A DNA stretch of 64,000 nucleotides from Entoloma clypeatum (GCA_963565915.1 OY751486.1:4278001-4342000); one strand, 5' to 3'. Shown: positions 11,246 through 23,211, counted from the stretch's first letter. The notes: generated from the sequence alone by a model not told the origin. Translations and numbers: made by a program.

Positions 11246-12796
11246 ATGGCCCTCGGTGGCCCAAAGCTGCCCATGTACACCTCCGCCTCTGCTCCACGTC
11301 TCCGCGCAGGCTCAACCCATATTAACAACTACCACTACCACCGTCACGACCTCAAGCACGACGGCACAAACTACTCACCATACCTCCCCCCTCCATCCCC
11401 GACCTACCGTTCCCGGGGCCGTCGCTGGCCGGCCTGCTGCACCTCCCTGTCGCCCTTCTTCCGCCCCCACCCCATCCGCATCTTCCTCAAACTCCTCCTC
11501 CCCGCCACCCTCTTCCTCCTCCTTCTCGGCCTCGTCCGCTACGAGCCGCACATCGAGCTCTCCTTCTACTCCCGCGCCTGGATAAAGCAGGAAATCGAGC
11601 CCGTCATCCCGCTTGCGGGGTGCTTCACGTCGCCGCGCCTGAGCCCCAAGTATAACGTCTCCGACGCCGTCTACGGCCGTCGGCACGCAGAGGTCCAGGC
11701 GGGCATGCCCATGCCCATGGGGCTCGACTGCTACAACTTTGCGGGCACGATCCAGGCCCACCGCGACGACGTTCTCGCGCGCATAACGCGCGGCTGGGTC
11801 CCCCCCGAGGCGCGCACGCAGTTCCACACGTACTGGCGGACGGACCTCGTCCCGTTTGGCGAGCGCCAGGAGTGGATGATCAAGTCGTTCTTCGCGACGC
11901 AGGACATCGGCGCGTCGAGGCTTGTCATCTGGTCGAATGGCGACCTGAGCACGAACGTGATTCTGAGGGGCTATGCGAGCAGGTTCCCGGACTCATTTGC
12001 GCTCAGGGTGGTGGATATACCGACGCTGGCGAAGGGCACGGCGCTGCATCGCAGCGAGCTCCTGGGGCTGAAGGACAAGAAGGCATGGCTCGACGGCGAC
12101 CTCCTCCGTTTGCTGCTGCTCTGGAACTTTGGCGGCGTGTGGGTCGACATGGACTCCCTCCTCACGCGGGACCTCACGCCCCTCCTCGAGCACGAGTTTG
12201 TCACTCAGTGGGACTGCTACGGTAGGTCCATTTGACCATTTCCGGTTCATTCAACGACTCATTCTCTAACAGACAAACCCTACCAACCACTCAACGGCGC
12301 CCTCATGCGCTTCCGGCAACACTCGCCCTACCTCTGCGAAGCCTTCCACATCATGGCCTCCTCCCCGCCGCCGCGCAGAGGCTCCACCGACTGGGGCTCC
12401 CTTCTCTACCTCAAGCTCTACCGCCGCCTCCTCGCGACCTCCATCCCTGCCTTCAAAATTCTCCCCTTCTGCTTCTCCGACGGCCGCTCCTGCCGCCTCG
12501 ACAACCGCCTCCCAGACCCGTTCGCGCCCGACGCGTCGGCGGGCACGTGGACCATGGGCATGGGCGTGGAGGAGGGCGGCGGGCTCGACAGCGTCCTCGG
12601 CAAGGTGTTTGGCGTCCATCTGCATAATCAGTGGGAGAAGGCGTTTCCGCCCAATGGCTGGGTCGAGAGGCTGCTGTTGAGGAGGTATGATGAGAAGTTG
12701 AGGGCTGGAGAACTTGGGTTGGAAGGGAGAAGCTTGGTGGATGGTGAGGATGATGCAATCAAGGTTGTGGGCGGGGAGGGGGAGGAGGGGTCTTGA
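11246..12796 (+). CDS. GT32-like glycosyltransferase (DXD), type II membrane protein
   Basis: Two exons, 11246-12221 and 12273-12796 (51-bp intron), encode 499 residues. A cytoplasmic Pro/Arg-rich N-terminus precedes one transmembrane helix (about 78-98, LKLLLPATLFLLLLGLV), the topology of Golgi glycosyltransferases. The catalytic part shows the sugar-binding DXD pattern as WVDMDSLL (Asp301 and Asp303), preceded by a helix-rich LRLLLLWNFGG, as in GT32-type (Gb3-synthase/Och1-like) enzymes. It would transfer a hexose from a nucleotide sugar in the Golgi lumen; donor and acceptor cannot be told from sequence. A later HLHNQWEK motif resembles the conserved C-terminal His region of the family. 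Start ATG 11246 is the first in frame and leaves the helix close to the N-terminus. Confidence 0.82.
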
Positions 12797-13040
12797 GTCG
12801 GAGGCATGAAATAGTTGGAGCGGGTCTTGTTTTTCTGACCAAGATTACTAGTTGTCTAATGCGCTGTGCATAATGGTACTTTGTTTTTGGATTTTCATTG
12901 CGACGGTTCCTGCTATTACTAGGAGGGTTCAGGCGACATGAGACATATTCTCGTAACTACTCACTACACGAATTCTGTTGGAAGCTCATGATCAAGTCAC
13001 AGCACTCGGAACGCATCTTTGTGAGTCTAGGAATATTTCT

Positions 13041-13561
13041 TTACAGAGGAGGCATCCAGCGCACAACCTTTCCCTCATTCCGTGCATGTACTGCCAGCCT
13101 CTCGAGAGTCGCTGAATCGGCCCAGCGTTCCGGGGGCGCCCTCTGTCCAGTGGCCCAGTAGTATATATCCCAGTCTGCCTCATCCAGAAGCTGGTTGATT
13201 GTCAGAAAGTGAGTGTGTGAAGGGGGGCGGTGGAAAGGCTGTGCTTCACCTTGTCGTATTCCTTCATTTCAACCTCATTCATCGCGGTGAGGTTGTCTCG
13301 TGCGAATGTGCTTAATAGCAGATCGCTCTCCAAAGTACCGCGTTTCCGCGACTGGTATACGAGACGCGCTCGAAGCGTGTCAGTAGATTCGTTGGGGCGG
13401 CTTAAGGGCGTGGGCGGAGCATCTTCGATGGTAGTTGAAGCAAGGTGTTCAGGGGTATTTGGAAGTAACCATGGATCCGCTCGACGTCGAATGGATGCTG
13501 AGAAGAAGCGGGTCGACAGACCCGTCGAGAAATGAGCAGTTCGTCTGAACAGCTGGAGCAT
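13041..13561 (-). CDS. SDH5: Succinate dehydrogenase assembly factor 2 (Sdh5/Emi5)
   Basis: Mitochondrial matrix protein required for covalent FAD attachment to the succinate dehydrogenase flavoprotein (Sdh1). Exons 13561-13250 and 13190-13041 with a 59-bp intron give 153 residues, the usual size. An N-terminal Arg/Ser-rich stretch fits a mitochondrial targeting peptide. The family core is intact: RARLVYQSRKRGTLESDLLL, EYDK|LLDEADWDIYYWATG across the intron, and a C-terminal RNEGKVVRW. The start is the ATG at 13561; the frame continues upstream without another ATG. A decayed tandem duplicate lies 0.7 kb away at 14251-14672. Confidence 0.94.
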
Positions 13562-14250
13562 GATTCCGTCCAATGGAATGTATTGTGATCGAAACTGGTC
13601 ACGCTAATGTGACAACCCACTCACACGACGACGCCGCCAATTGCGACAACCTCTTACCAGTATTTTAATGCCTAGGAAATCAAGGGATAAGTCTGAAGAC
13701 AAGAAGTTCGACGTATGTTACTTCAGTCACGTTCCGCCACCCCCTTGTCTTGGCTAACATCGCTTAGGTGGTTTAGAATCTTATCTCGCTTTCGAATTGT
13801 TGAAGAGTTTGCTGATTCTGGTTTGAATCAGAAGGAATCAGAGCGTTTCTGCGATGCCCCTTGAACTCTTTTCCCTGCAGGTGCCCACAACGGCTCCACA
13901 TGAGCAGCCAATCAGCTTTCAGAAAACAAAGTTTCGACCGTTGTAGTGGGAACTCTATTACCAGGTTTCAGGCAACATTAGAGCTTCGTCGACATAAGTA
14001 TTCTCGTACTTGCTCACTTGGGATACTCAGAGACACAAATTCTGACGGATCATGTTGGAAGGGTGCACACCACTATGTACCTCAGGTCTAGGCTCGTAAC
14101 CACGCCTCTGCGAGGAACGAGCACGAGGGAACGGTCACCGGTCTACCTCAGGTCACATAATGTGAATCGGACGGAGAGCGGAGCACACCCCCGCTGCACT
14201 CGGAACGCACATCTTCGTGAGTCTAGGTTGTGTTGATATTGACTCTTTCT
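13562..14250. other. Divergent promoter, broken first exon and duplication junction
   Basis: A short plus-strand exon (13668-13712, MPRKSRDKSEDKKFD) lies 106 bp from the SDH5 start. It is followed by a good 55-bp intron (13713-13767, GTATGT donor, TAAC branch-like box, TTAG acceptor) and then an in-frame stop after two more codons. It looks like the start of a divergent neighbour gene cut off or decayed. From about 13900 the sequence resembles the region downstream of SDH5 (for example, the ACTCGGAACGCA boxes near 13004 and 14199), marking the second unit of the duplication. Confidence 0.4.
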
Positions 14251-14672
14251 TTACAAAGCAGGCATCCAGCGCACAACGTCTCCCTCATTCCGTGCCAGTC
14301 TCTCGAAGGTCGCTGAATCAACCCAGCATTCCGGCGGCACCCTCTGTCCAGGGGCCAACGGTATACTTATATCCCAGTTCGGCTTCACCTTTGTCGTATT
14401 CCTTCATCTTAGCCTCACTCATTTTGGTAAGATTGTTTCGCGCGAATATGCTTAAGAGCAGATCGCTCTCCAATGTACCGCGTTTCCGCGGCTGATATAC
14501 GGAGCGTAGGTTCGTTTGGGCGGTTCAAGGGCGTGGGCGGAGCATCTTCGATGGTAGTTGAACCAATGTGTTCATGGTATCTGGAAGCAACCAGGGATCC
14601 GCTCGACGTCGAAGGGATGCTGAGAAGGAGACGCGTCGAGATATGAGCAGTTCGTCTGACCGTCTGGAGCAT
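14251..14672 (-). pseudogene. Decayed tandem copy of SDH5
   Basis: Same orientation as SDH5. It begins MLQTVRRTAHIST and keeps TTIEDAPPTPLNRPNE, then suffers a 17-bp deletion relative to SDH5 that shifts the frame just before the conserved YQ(S/P)RKRG segment. That segment is still recognisable downstream in another frame, as is the C-terminal VVRWMP. The SDH5 intron is missing: GACAAAGGTGAAGCCGAACTGG bridges exon 1 and exon 2 sequence directly, although flanking non-coding sequence is also duplicated, so this is a segmental copy and not a retrocopy. A further 9-bp loss lies in the exon 2 part. No functional product is expected. Confidence 0.85.
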
Positions 14673-15262
14673 GATGAAGTTTGAGTGGTTGTAACCTACA
14701 TATTACACGGTTGACCGTGACTCTCAGGACTTCAACCGACCAAGTTTCTCTGTGCCTGTGTCTACCGTTGGCGTAACGAGACTAGGCATGTCATTTTCCG
14801 GGCGGGAACCCGACGTGGCAAGAACTTATTATGCTCAAGTGCTACTAGTACCCTTGATTGACACTGTCAATGCCGTCATACACGTCCCCCATTTGTTACA
14901 CTCTGTTTGCTTCCACATTGGCCCTGCATAATCTTTCCTTTCAGGTATTCAACTCAACGACCCGTGGCGGAAACTCACGACTTTCAGAGTGCGTGACCCA
15001 TGGACGCGATGGGGATCCTTTGTTGGCCAAATGGCCAATTTGGAAGGAACATGCCGGCAGCATTGACAGGGAACACACACTCATATATCTATAATAACAT
15101 AACGTTCCAGGTGCTTATCATGATACGTGGCTCGAGTCTTCTTGCACTATGTCCCGCTAGGCTCTTGGTTTCCGCTGCCGTTTTGCTGGTCCAACCCTTA
15201 GCACTCTGATGCCCTCCAACCAAATCTTTGGCGCCGAACATAGCCCTGTGTCTTTACTTCCG
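14673..15262. other. Intergenic region, nothing recognised
   Basis: Upstream of the decayed SDH5 copy and of the DUF6534-like gene. Only short open frames without recognisable content. The missing N-terminal exon of the DUF6534-like gene could lie here. Confidence 0.4.
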
Positions 15263-15344
15263 ATGGCGCCCGTTAACTTGGGAGGGCAAGTGTATCCAAT
15301 TCTTTCAAGCTGGTGCCCACCTTAAACTCGCAAATGCAAGGCTC

Positions 15345-16616
15345 ATGCTCATTTCATCATGGATCAACTTAATCTTGTTCGCATGGGGAACGTTCCTCGC
15401 ATTTCGGTTCTTCATTCGGTACCGGAAAAATGGACGCAAAGTATTCTATGCATTAGTAGCTGCCTTGCTATTGTCCGACATCATTGGCACTGTCGGCACT
15501 TGTGCAACGACATGGATCGTGAGTCCCACGAAAATTATATCCGTTGTTTTTATTACTCAAAGCCGTTAACTCTAGTTTATCCTTAGAAACGACTGTGAGT
15601 ACAACGAAGGAAGAAGCGTTCTTCTTGTCCGACTGATTTTTCTTATTCAAAAGTCGAAGAAATAACCAGTTACCAGCTGTGGACTTTTCCCATGATGCTT
15701 ATTACCACCAACTTCTCCTCAATGCTCGAACAGTTATTTTTAACATACAGGATTTATCTGTTGTCCGTTCCACACAATCGACGCAACCGGCGCACCTCAC
15801 AACGTTATGCAGATCTAATTCGAACATCATCACACTCCTGCTCATATTTCTCGTCGCCACCCATGTAGGCAGTCACGTCATCCTTGATATCTCCCGTTGT
15901 AGCCTGACGTTTTCCAGACAACGCTGACAATAACATGCGCCGCGTTTATTTCAATGTACGGTTCAAGGTCAAGGAAGGTCATGGGTAACGCCACAATGAT
16001 GTCCGTAGTTTCGTTCAACTTGTGTCTCTCATCTTGAATCCTCGTTCGGCAGAGTCGGCGGTACCATCAGTGCCACTGTAGATCTACTCATCCCCGCCGT
16101 ACTGATGTGGAAACTATACAGCATTCGATTAGGATTTAACTCAACCCACAGATTAGGAACTAGGTCGGTTCAGTGTCCAAAGACAATGGATCACAAATTC
16201 ACATGCAACTTCTCCGCACAGTCTTATCCGCAAAGTCTGCATTGAATCTCTCTCGTCTGGTCTCTTGGTGGCCGTTCTCGGGGTGGTTGCAATTATTCTG
16301 TTCACTCTCGGAGAGATTGGTTGGTTGCCTATAGCCTACCCGTGTCAGAAATTGGCTGACAATAGACATACTAGAATTCGTACTGTTCTGGAGCTGCCTT
16401 GGTCGAGTCTATGGCGCGACTGTCGTGATTAGTCTCCTGGGTCGAAGGGGCCGGAATCGTTTGGCCGCTGTCGAACCGACAAATACCATACATAGGAGTA
16501 ATCTTCTTCTAGTGCTCAACACCATGCTGACTTGGAATTTGAAAAGCGTTCGATCTTACAACAATCACCCATCCTCCAATACACTCGCCCCTCTCGCCAC
16601 GAAACGAAAGCAATAG
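15345..16616 (+). CDS. DUF6534-like multi-pass membrane protein
   Basis: A chain of short exons encodes a protein with six or seven hydrophobic helices, in the pattern of the DUF6534 family expanded in Agaricomycetes. Proposed exons: (start uncertain)-15518, 15587-15594, 15670-15759, 15813-15864, 15918-15984, 16055-16163, 16222-16319 and 16366-16616. All phases agree. Recognisable pieces are MLISSWINLILFAWG (helix 1), ALVAALLLSDIIG, TFPMMLITT, NIITLLLIFLVAT, TISATVDLLIPAVLMWKL, SLIRKVCIESLSSGLLVAVL and GRVYGATVVISLLGRRGRNR near the cytoplasmic tail. Family function is unknown. The 8-nt exon 2 and the CAGAG acceptor before exon 6 are the weakest points. The first ATG at 15345 would leave helix 1 without its usual 10-15 preceding residues, so an upstream exon may be missing. 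Confidence 0.62.
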
Positions 16617-17880
16617 GGAATCTGGTTTCACGCACTCCCTCCGAAATAAATCGCTCCCCCCACACCCAAGGCCTTCCTTTAGACTTGCGACACTGGAGGA
16701 AGGAACCTAAATGTCGAAGAAGAGCAAACCAGCTGTGTTTATGCATACCAAGCAGTCCCCCAATATGTGCAGAGAGACGAGGTTCTCCCGGATCGCGATT
16801 AGGAGAGCTATTTCACAGGTGGATCTCTCGCGACGATGTGATTAGATCGCTCGTCGGTGCTTCAGCCTTGGATGATCGGGTTAGGAATTGTTATCGGGCG
16901 TAGATGGGTCTGGGTCCATGAACCGTCCGATCTGTACCTTCCTCAAAATGCGTCGGGGTCCTCGACATGGGATTGCGTCCATGTCCGCTGCGATGATCCT
17001 TGTAACGGCGACGTTGTTAAGTGGGATGTCCAAAACTCTGGAGGCAAGGAATACCACACTAGGGTTTGCCGAAGGTCAACATTTATTGGGGTCGAGGATG
17101 AGTGGGAGTATGTCATCGCCTGCCTGTTGCTACCTTTCAGCAAGAGCTTCTCGACAATTGAATACTTATTTCCATCAGATCTGAGTCTCCGTACTACTGT
17201 AAAATAGATCTAGATTCTAGCAGACTCTCCCCAGGCGCTGGGTCCATCTGCCACTGATCACCGGTTTAACCACCATCCATATGCATCCATGTTGAACGCA
17301 GAGTTGATTCAGCCTCAGCGGAAAAGATCATTACAGAATATGTCGGCCCGCCTGCGCGTCCGTGGGGGCGGGTTCGCGGTTGTGATTTGCCCCACAGCGC
17401 CACACGGCACTCGTTCAGGCTGCTATTCACTATCAACGCGCTCTTCTCATGTCTCGTCGCCACCCACCATGGTGCTCGAGTCCTGGATATTCTCAATTTC
17501 CCAGAGTTGCGGAGAGTCTGAGGTTTAATGAGAAACTCGGCGGTGTGGGGGGACAGTTAAGTAGCGAGCCCAGCACTCATCTGCTCCGTAATGCGTGGTA
17601 GATCCACGGCCTAAGACTATAACAAATGTGCACGGTTACGGATGTAAATTTCGTCTTTAGAGCTGCGTCCGTCCGTCTCTCCGTAGTACTTCCGTAGTAT
17701 GTTACTGGGAAATTGGTTGTCGCGCGTATCACATGCGTATGTCGAGCGTATGACACTGAAACTGACAGGCACCGAAAATCCACTTCGGGCCTTTCTTCGC
17801 CGTCGATGTCATCATGATTTGCAAAAGCATAGCTAGAGAGAGTGAGGTTACTTGGTTTCCTGGGGGGTCGCCGCACCAGA
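16617..17880. other. Possible relic of a second DUF6534-like gene, otherwise empty
   Basis: A plus-strand frame around 16970-17090 reads SMSAAMILVTATLLSGMSKT, then a short linker and EGQHLLG, resembling the sixth-helix region of DUF6534 proteins. No intact exon chain can be built around it. The rest shows short frames only. This is a weak call based on hydrophobic pattern. Confidence 0.25.
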
Positions 17881-18259
17881 TCAGTCCCGGATTGCGGGTG
17901 AAGACGACCGTGCTAGAAACGAAGTAGCTTCCATTAGCTTCGAATACGTGGACATGTGTTGCAGGTCGCCATTCAGGCATGCAGGCTCGTGGACATGCGC
18001 AAGTTTTTGGACAACGAAAAGATTCTAGTCCACTTCGGATTTGCAGAAGTTGAACTCACACGCTCGATACTCTTCAAGTTGTAATCTTCTCTTCTCGGCG
18101 ACATTTTGCTTAGCAACGTAAAATGCTGCTCCAGCAATAAGCAGTACCGCTCCGAGTGCGGCGCTCTAAAGGCTCCCTTCAGCGACAAAGCATGCGTGGG
18201 AGTGAAAATCTTGCCATGCGTTTAGGTGTATCCAGCTTAACTTGAACTTGAAGGGCCAT
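17881..18259 (-). CDS. Possible 51-residue single-pass membrane protein
   Basis: A minus-strand chain of three exons (18259-18242, 18165-18060, 17912-17881; introns 76 and 147 bp) would encode about 51 residues: a short N-terminus, one strong helix (AALGAVLLIAGAAFYVAK), then a charged amphipathic tail (EKRRLQLEEYR) and a Ser-rich end. The helix-plus-basic-tail layout is common in small mitochondrial inner-membrane subunits. Support is the clear helix, a GTGAGT donor after exon 2 and consistent phases. The first donor (GTTAAG) and the long second intron are weak. No family recognised. Confidence 0.32.
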
Positions 18260-21200
18260 TTCTGTCGAAGCTGAATGTTCTGCCGCGCTACTCGGGTCGC
18301 TATGGATACAATCCGATAGGACCGATGTCAACGCGATGTTCTTGCCCAAGGCTAGGGGATCGGCGCGTGTGCGACGCGTGTAGGTGACGTTCACTAGAGC
18401 AAGGCGAGTATTTGTCGATGTTTATCATTACACAGGATCGACGTTCAGAATGCAGTCACTACTGGTCTGCACAGTGTCATGTGCGGCGCCCTCTAGCTGA
18501 AGCTGGAAACATTCGGAACGTCGACTTGGGATCACCAAGCTATATCAGATCCAACTGCACGCATCATACGATGAAATGCACCAAGCTGTTCAGCCTCAAG
18601 AATTATGTTTCCGCCTTTTCCAGGCCTGCCTTTCACTTTGCATCTCCGTATGCAGCGGTAATACACTGGTGATATATCTATCTATCCAACTGCAATCTAT
18701 ATGGAAGACTAGCGCGGTTTCAAAGTCCTACACAAACAGATCAATCAACCAGCTTTTAGGGCACCCGCCGGTATTCTTTTGACTTCTCGATTTGATGCCA
18801 GGCATTGTGGGGCTATATATCGTCACTGGTGTACCCTGCAGGGGTTTTCTACATACAATCCATTCAAGTCGTGATTGTTCTCGTCGTTCGTGAGCTGTCG
18901 CCTCAGTGTAATCAATCACTATGCTGATGCCAAGAACCACAGCAGATTTCATCGCACCAGGTTCTATGTACCATGGTGGGTTAGTCTTGCTGAATCACGT
19001 CCCGACCCCCAAGGGATACCGCAGGCCTATCTCTGATAGTTGATACGTTGCGCTGCAATTTTGTACCCCAGGGCACGGATAAATCGTGCATAACCGCTTG
19101 GCACGTCTCAACCAGATGACGGCGATCCTCTTCTCCATCCCGGGACCCTATCACCTGTCTTGAGTCACCGCCTAATTTCCACTCTGGAGCATAAACATGG
19201 TCTGTGCATTACAGAACAACTATTAGTAAGATGGGTTAGCGAATACTCACACGTTTCCGAGGAGCTTCAATGGGGTACTAATGACGTTGTCCCAGTAACC
19301 GTTGCCTCGGGCAGGGTTTTCCGGAAACAGAGGGGAGGTAGTCACGTAGTCCACATTGCAGCTAATTGAATCCTCCGCGACCCGAATGCTCATCGATTCA
19401 TCTCCCAAGTCATATGTGCAGCAAGCTACATTTATGCAAAGAGACAAAGAGAGTGGATGCTGCTCACTAAAGTTTATGTCGGTTGCCTCGCGGCAGCAGC
19501 AAGGCGGCTCATTCATAATTGATGTCACAGGGTTCCATGCAAAGTCCACACTTTCGAGATAATCGCAACCGGATCTGAAATTTATCCCATAAAAGGAATT
19601 CGGAGGAATGTCATGCAGATAAACAAGAGGGGCTGTGTGCCTTTCATGCCTTAAATACAGACCACTCAAAACTTCCCTTGCTTTCCGAACGCCCCGCCAC
19701 GAAACAATCTTTCGCTTTTCAACCTTGCGATTTCTTTTTCATATTTCCCAACGCGACAAAGTGCGCTCATAGCAGGGCTATATCCTTCCCCCCTTTGTAT
19801 AACCTGAACCCACCACAACTTTGACGCTTTTTCGGAGCACCCACATAATGCCCGGTGTAGTGATCAGCAATGCTACACGAATTTGGGAACTGGGTGTTCA
19901 CTGGACGCTCTACAGCCAATGCGGCATCTGGGATCCTCGAAGTCGAGGAGTTGACATCTGGGAATGTATCAGAGATCGTGAGCCTCCCCCCCTGTTCATT
20001 ATTCATTGGGGTCAAGTACTTACCCACTATCGACCCTCTAGATGATTCAAAACCCGGCACTGAGGTTCATACACGTCCTACCTCTGACCTTTTCGCCCAT
20101 CTGACTTTCGTGTTTATTAGCCGCCAAATGCCATGTACTGGAAATATGTTGCTCGGAGATAGTCAAATCGTTGCCGGATTTGGGATTCATAGTATACCCT
20201 GGCCTTTCGCCTCCTCCTACCCCAGCTCTTCCTCACAGAGCACCGTCTCGTCCGCTCACCTGATATGCGCGCCCTTTCCTACCCTTTGCTGGAAATTCCT
20301 TAATTTAGCCCACCCAGCCTGGCGACTTGCAGAACAAACCCATCGCGCCATCCAGATTCACACGTCAGAAGTTGTTTTGCCGTTGCTCGCGAGCCGAGAA
20401 AATTCAAGCTGCGGGTCACCTACCTATTATATCGTTCACCTGCTTTTCGTCTTATTTTTTCCTTGGAGGAATTTGAACGGGCTGTCTCATGCTATTCATA
20501 TAGAACGCTCATAGTCGTCGTAGTCAACTGTATACCTATTGCACACTATTTCATCAGACTTACATTCTTTATTATCATCTGGTCGTGAAGAATATCCCTG
20601 TGACGAGTTGTTGACGTCATCCCTTCGAAACGCTATCACGATCTGTTGCTCGACAAGACTCGTGCTGCGCGCGCCAACAACCTGGTCGTTGGCGCCTCCT
20701 TCATACAGGCGTCTTTTGTCCATGCAGGTCCGCCCAAAGCTTTTCGTCACGTCATTTGTACATAAGACGCCCAGAAAATTCTCGTCCGCGAAGGCCAATA
20801 TACTCCGATGGATCCCCAAAATAGTCCATATCGGAGTTCCACTGATAGAGACGGACTTGATAGAGTGAAGGCACCCGGGTCTCTTTCTTATCCAAGATAT
20901 CTTGAGAATCGGAAATAGACTATCACTTTGGAGAATAGCGGACGTCATTGAGGCTCGCGGCGGTCCCAGAAGGCCGTGAGAGGCATCATCTGACATAGTC
21001 GACTGCAACGAGGATTCCAGCTCACGAGTTCAATCTGGGCGGGCCAAATACTCGCCGGGGATACGGCATCGAAACACGAGCGAAAGTGCTGGTTCGGCTC
21101 CTCGCGAAGAGCTTTGTGTTAGGGTATGGCGCCTGGAGGGATGGGTGTAGAAGGTACTGAGCTATGATCCATCAGCCGCGAAGTATGTAGGGCTTTGGAG

Positions 21201-21590
21201 CCATGGTTGAGCATTTTGATGCTTCGGATACATAGGGTGATGAAGCAATGCACAGCAGTAAGGCAAAGAAGGAAAGTCCACATAGAACACTCCCCACCGT
21301 CAAAGGTGGCTGAGAGAGTCGTTCTCCAGATCTGTCCAACCCACATTCAGACACCAGGGCTGAGTTCTTCAGGGAATACCGCGTGGATGACTTTCATTGG
21401 ATTTGAACCCCCAAACCTTCATGCAAGCCGATGCCCGAGAAGTCCAAAGACAGCAGCGGTATTGTCGGAAGATGATCAAGGTCCTTAGTAGAAACTCCTG
21501 GGTAATAGACGACTGGGGTTGTGAGCTTTTTTGTTACCTCGTGTACCTGAATCATCTTCTGTCGAGTTCCCAATTCCACGCGTTTGCGCA
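18260..21590. other. 3.3-kb stretch without a secure gene
   Basis: On the minus strand, frames at 19669-19247 and about 19212-18980 could join across an intron (TGCACAG acceptor near 19213) and include Cys-rich text such as NEPPCCCREATDINF. I recognise no family, and frame and phase do not agree cleanly. The 170-codon minus frame at 21008-20496 and the 214-codon plus frame at 19870-20514 overlap others and lack recognisable content. Upstream of 21591 lies the promoter of the fucosyltransferase-like gene. Confidence 0.3.
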
Positions 21591-23211
21591 ATGGTCGGCT
21601 TATGGCGCAAATGGTCACAGCGACTGTCAGAGTGGTCAGAGTCTGAGCGGAGACACTCTGCCGAAGACTATGAGCTCTTGGGCGATGACAACTCCGAGTC
21701 ACCCCGTCTGCCCAACGCCACGCCTCGTAGACGCCGAGCACGACTAAAAGCGTTTCTCCATCTCTTCACCTTACGACGGACTCTCTTATCTATCGCAACT
21801 CTACCTTTCCTCTTGGTCGTTGCTGTCCTTTGGTCAGGAATCCCACCGAGCTATCAAGATATCCGATCATTCGAGGAGAAGCTCCCACAGCACAATTTGA
21901 CCTTGGCCAGAGCAGAGCGCAGATTGTATTTGCGGTTTCCTGACCATCTATGGGGTCATGGGCTGAATAATATCCTTCAGGAGGCGTGAGTCCTTGTCTT
22001 CGTCGCTGAGACGCGCTCTGATCCACGTCGGCGACAGTATCTTGTTGTCATACATTGCAGCAAAAACCAACCGATCATACGTGTTCGAGGACTATATCTG
22101 GTCCCATCTGCCATTGCCATATACGCTCTATGACTTTGCTTTACGACCCGTCCGAATGCCACTAAATGCCTTTGTATCCGGACCCACCGCTGGCGGGCCG
22201 ATGACACAATACCCTTTAGCAGTCAACACAGGATTCTGGGAATCCGTCTGCCCCCCGGACAAACGACGCATCATCAGCTCAAAAGCGACGCCAGGAAAGA
22301 ACGTCTCAGCCACCGAGATAGTTGACTATTGGGAAGGAAAGTTGAACAATATCAAGGACGAGTGTGTATCGATTGACTCGACAGAAGCCAGGATCTTCGA
22401 CTTTGAGTCAGTAACCTATCTTGCTTTTCTTTATACACACCCGGTTTCACCATCCCTTGCTCACTTTTTTTTAGTTTCTTTGGTGGTGACCGCATATTGT
22501 CGATTTGGCCAGACCTCTCGACAAACCCCATCCTCACGGACCATCAATGGTCTCCCCTCGTCCAATCCGCAGTGCTCCGCAACTTTGCCCTCCTTCAACC
22601 CGCCTCAGCAAAATCTCTCTATGATGTTTCCTCCGGGGCAACTCTTTCCGGCCTCGTGGCCATTCATCTCCGCCGCGGTGACTACAGACGGCATTGCCCC
22701 CGCCTAGCAAGCTGGAACAGCGGCTACAACGGGCTCAACACCTTCTCCGAGCTCCCTGACAAGTTTGACCCGTCGCCATATCGGGAGAACAGGGACGCGT
22801 TTGAAGCTTACTACATGCAGCACTGCTTGCCGACTGTAGAACAAATTGTGGAGAGGTTGAGGGTGGTGAGACAGCAGCATCCTACGTTGCGAAGAGTGTA
22901 TGTCTTGACGAATGCTTGGGGTTGGTGGTTGAACGGACTGAAAGGAGCGCTGCAGAAAGATGGCTGGGACGATCTGAAGAGCAGTCTGGATATCCAACTG
23001 GATTCGGGCCAGGTGTACGTGGCTATGGCTGTGGATATGGCGATTGCAGGGAAGGCGGAGGTCTTTGTTGGCAATGGAGTAAGTTCTGGGTCCTGTTTGT
23101 TCGTATCCCTGCTCAACATGATTTCCCGTCCAGTTCTCTAGCTTGAGCTCTAATATTGTCATGTTCCGGATGGCGAAAGGGCTGAGCATATCATCAAATA
23201 GATTCCTATAA
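21591..23211 (+). CDS. O-fucosyltransferase-like protein, type II membrane
   Basis: Four exons (21591-21985, 22038-22406, 22475-23078, 23134-23211; introns 52, 68 and 55 bp) give 481 residues. The N-terminal 50 residues are acidic then Arg-rich, followed by one transmembrane helix (about 63-82, TLLSIATLPFLLVVAVLWSG): a Golgi type II topology. The lumenal part begins LRFPDHLWGHGLNN and contains AIHLRRGDYRRHC, the nucleotide-sugar-binding HxRRGD-type motif of the GDP-fucose O-fucosyltransferase superfamily. It ends with FVGNGFSSLSSNIVMFRMAKG, a conserved C-terminal motif of the superfamily, split by intron 3. Agaricomycetes carry many such paralogs. The acceptor is unknown and fucose transfer is inferred from the fold. 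Every splice junction keeps the frame. Confidence 0.8.

Noticed and set aside
14251..14672. SDH5 second copy as a processed retrocopy (because the intron is missing)
   Set aside because: Flanking non-coding sequence is duplicated too and no poly-A tract is present, so a DNA-level duplication fits better.
19247..20060. Possible multi-exon Cys-rich secreted protein on the minus strand
   Set aside because: Individual pieces look plausible but donor/acceptor phases do not agree and no family is recognisable; mentioned only in the gap entry.
20496..21008. 170-codon minus-strand open frame
   Set aside because: No domain or targeting signal recognised, and an opposite-strand frame overlaps most of it.
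21385..21415. Possible tRNA on the minus strand: GGTTCAAATCC (box B-like) near 21395-21405
   Set aside because: The T-stem pairs only at two positions, there is no A box at the right distance upstream and no matching acceptor stem.
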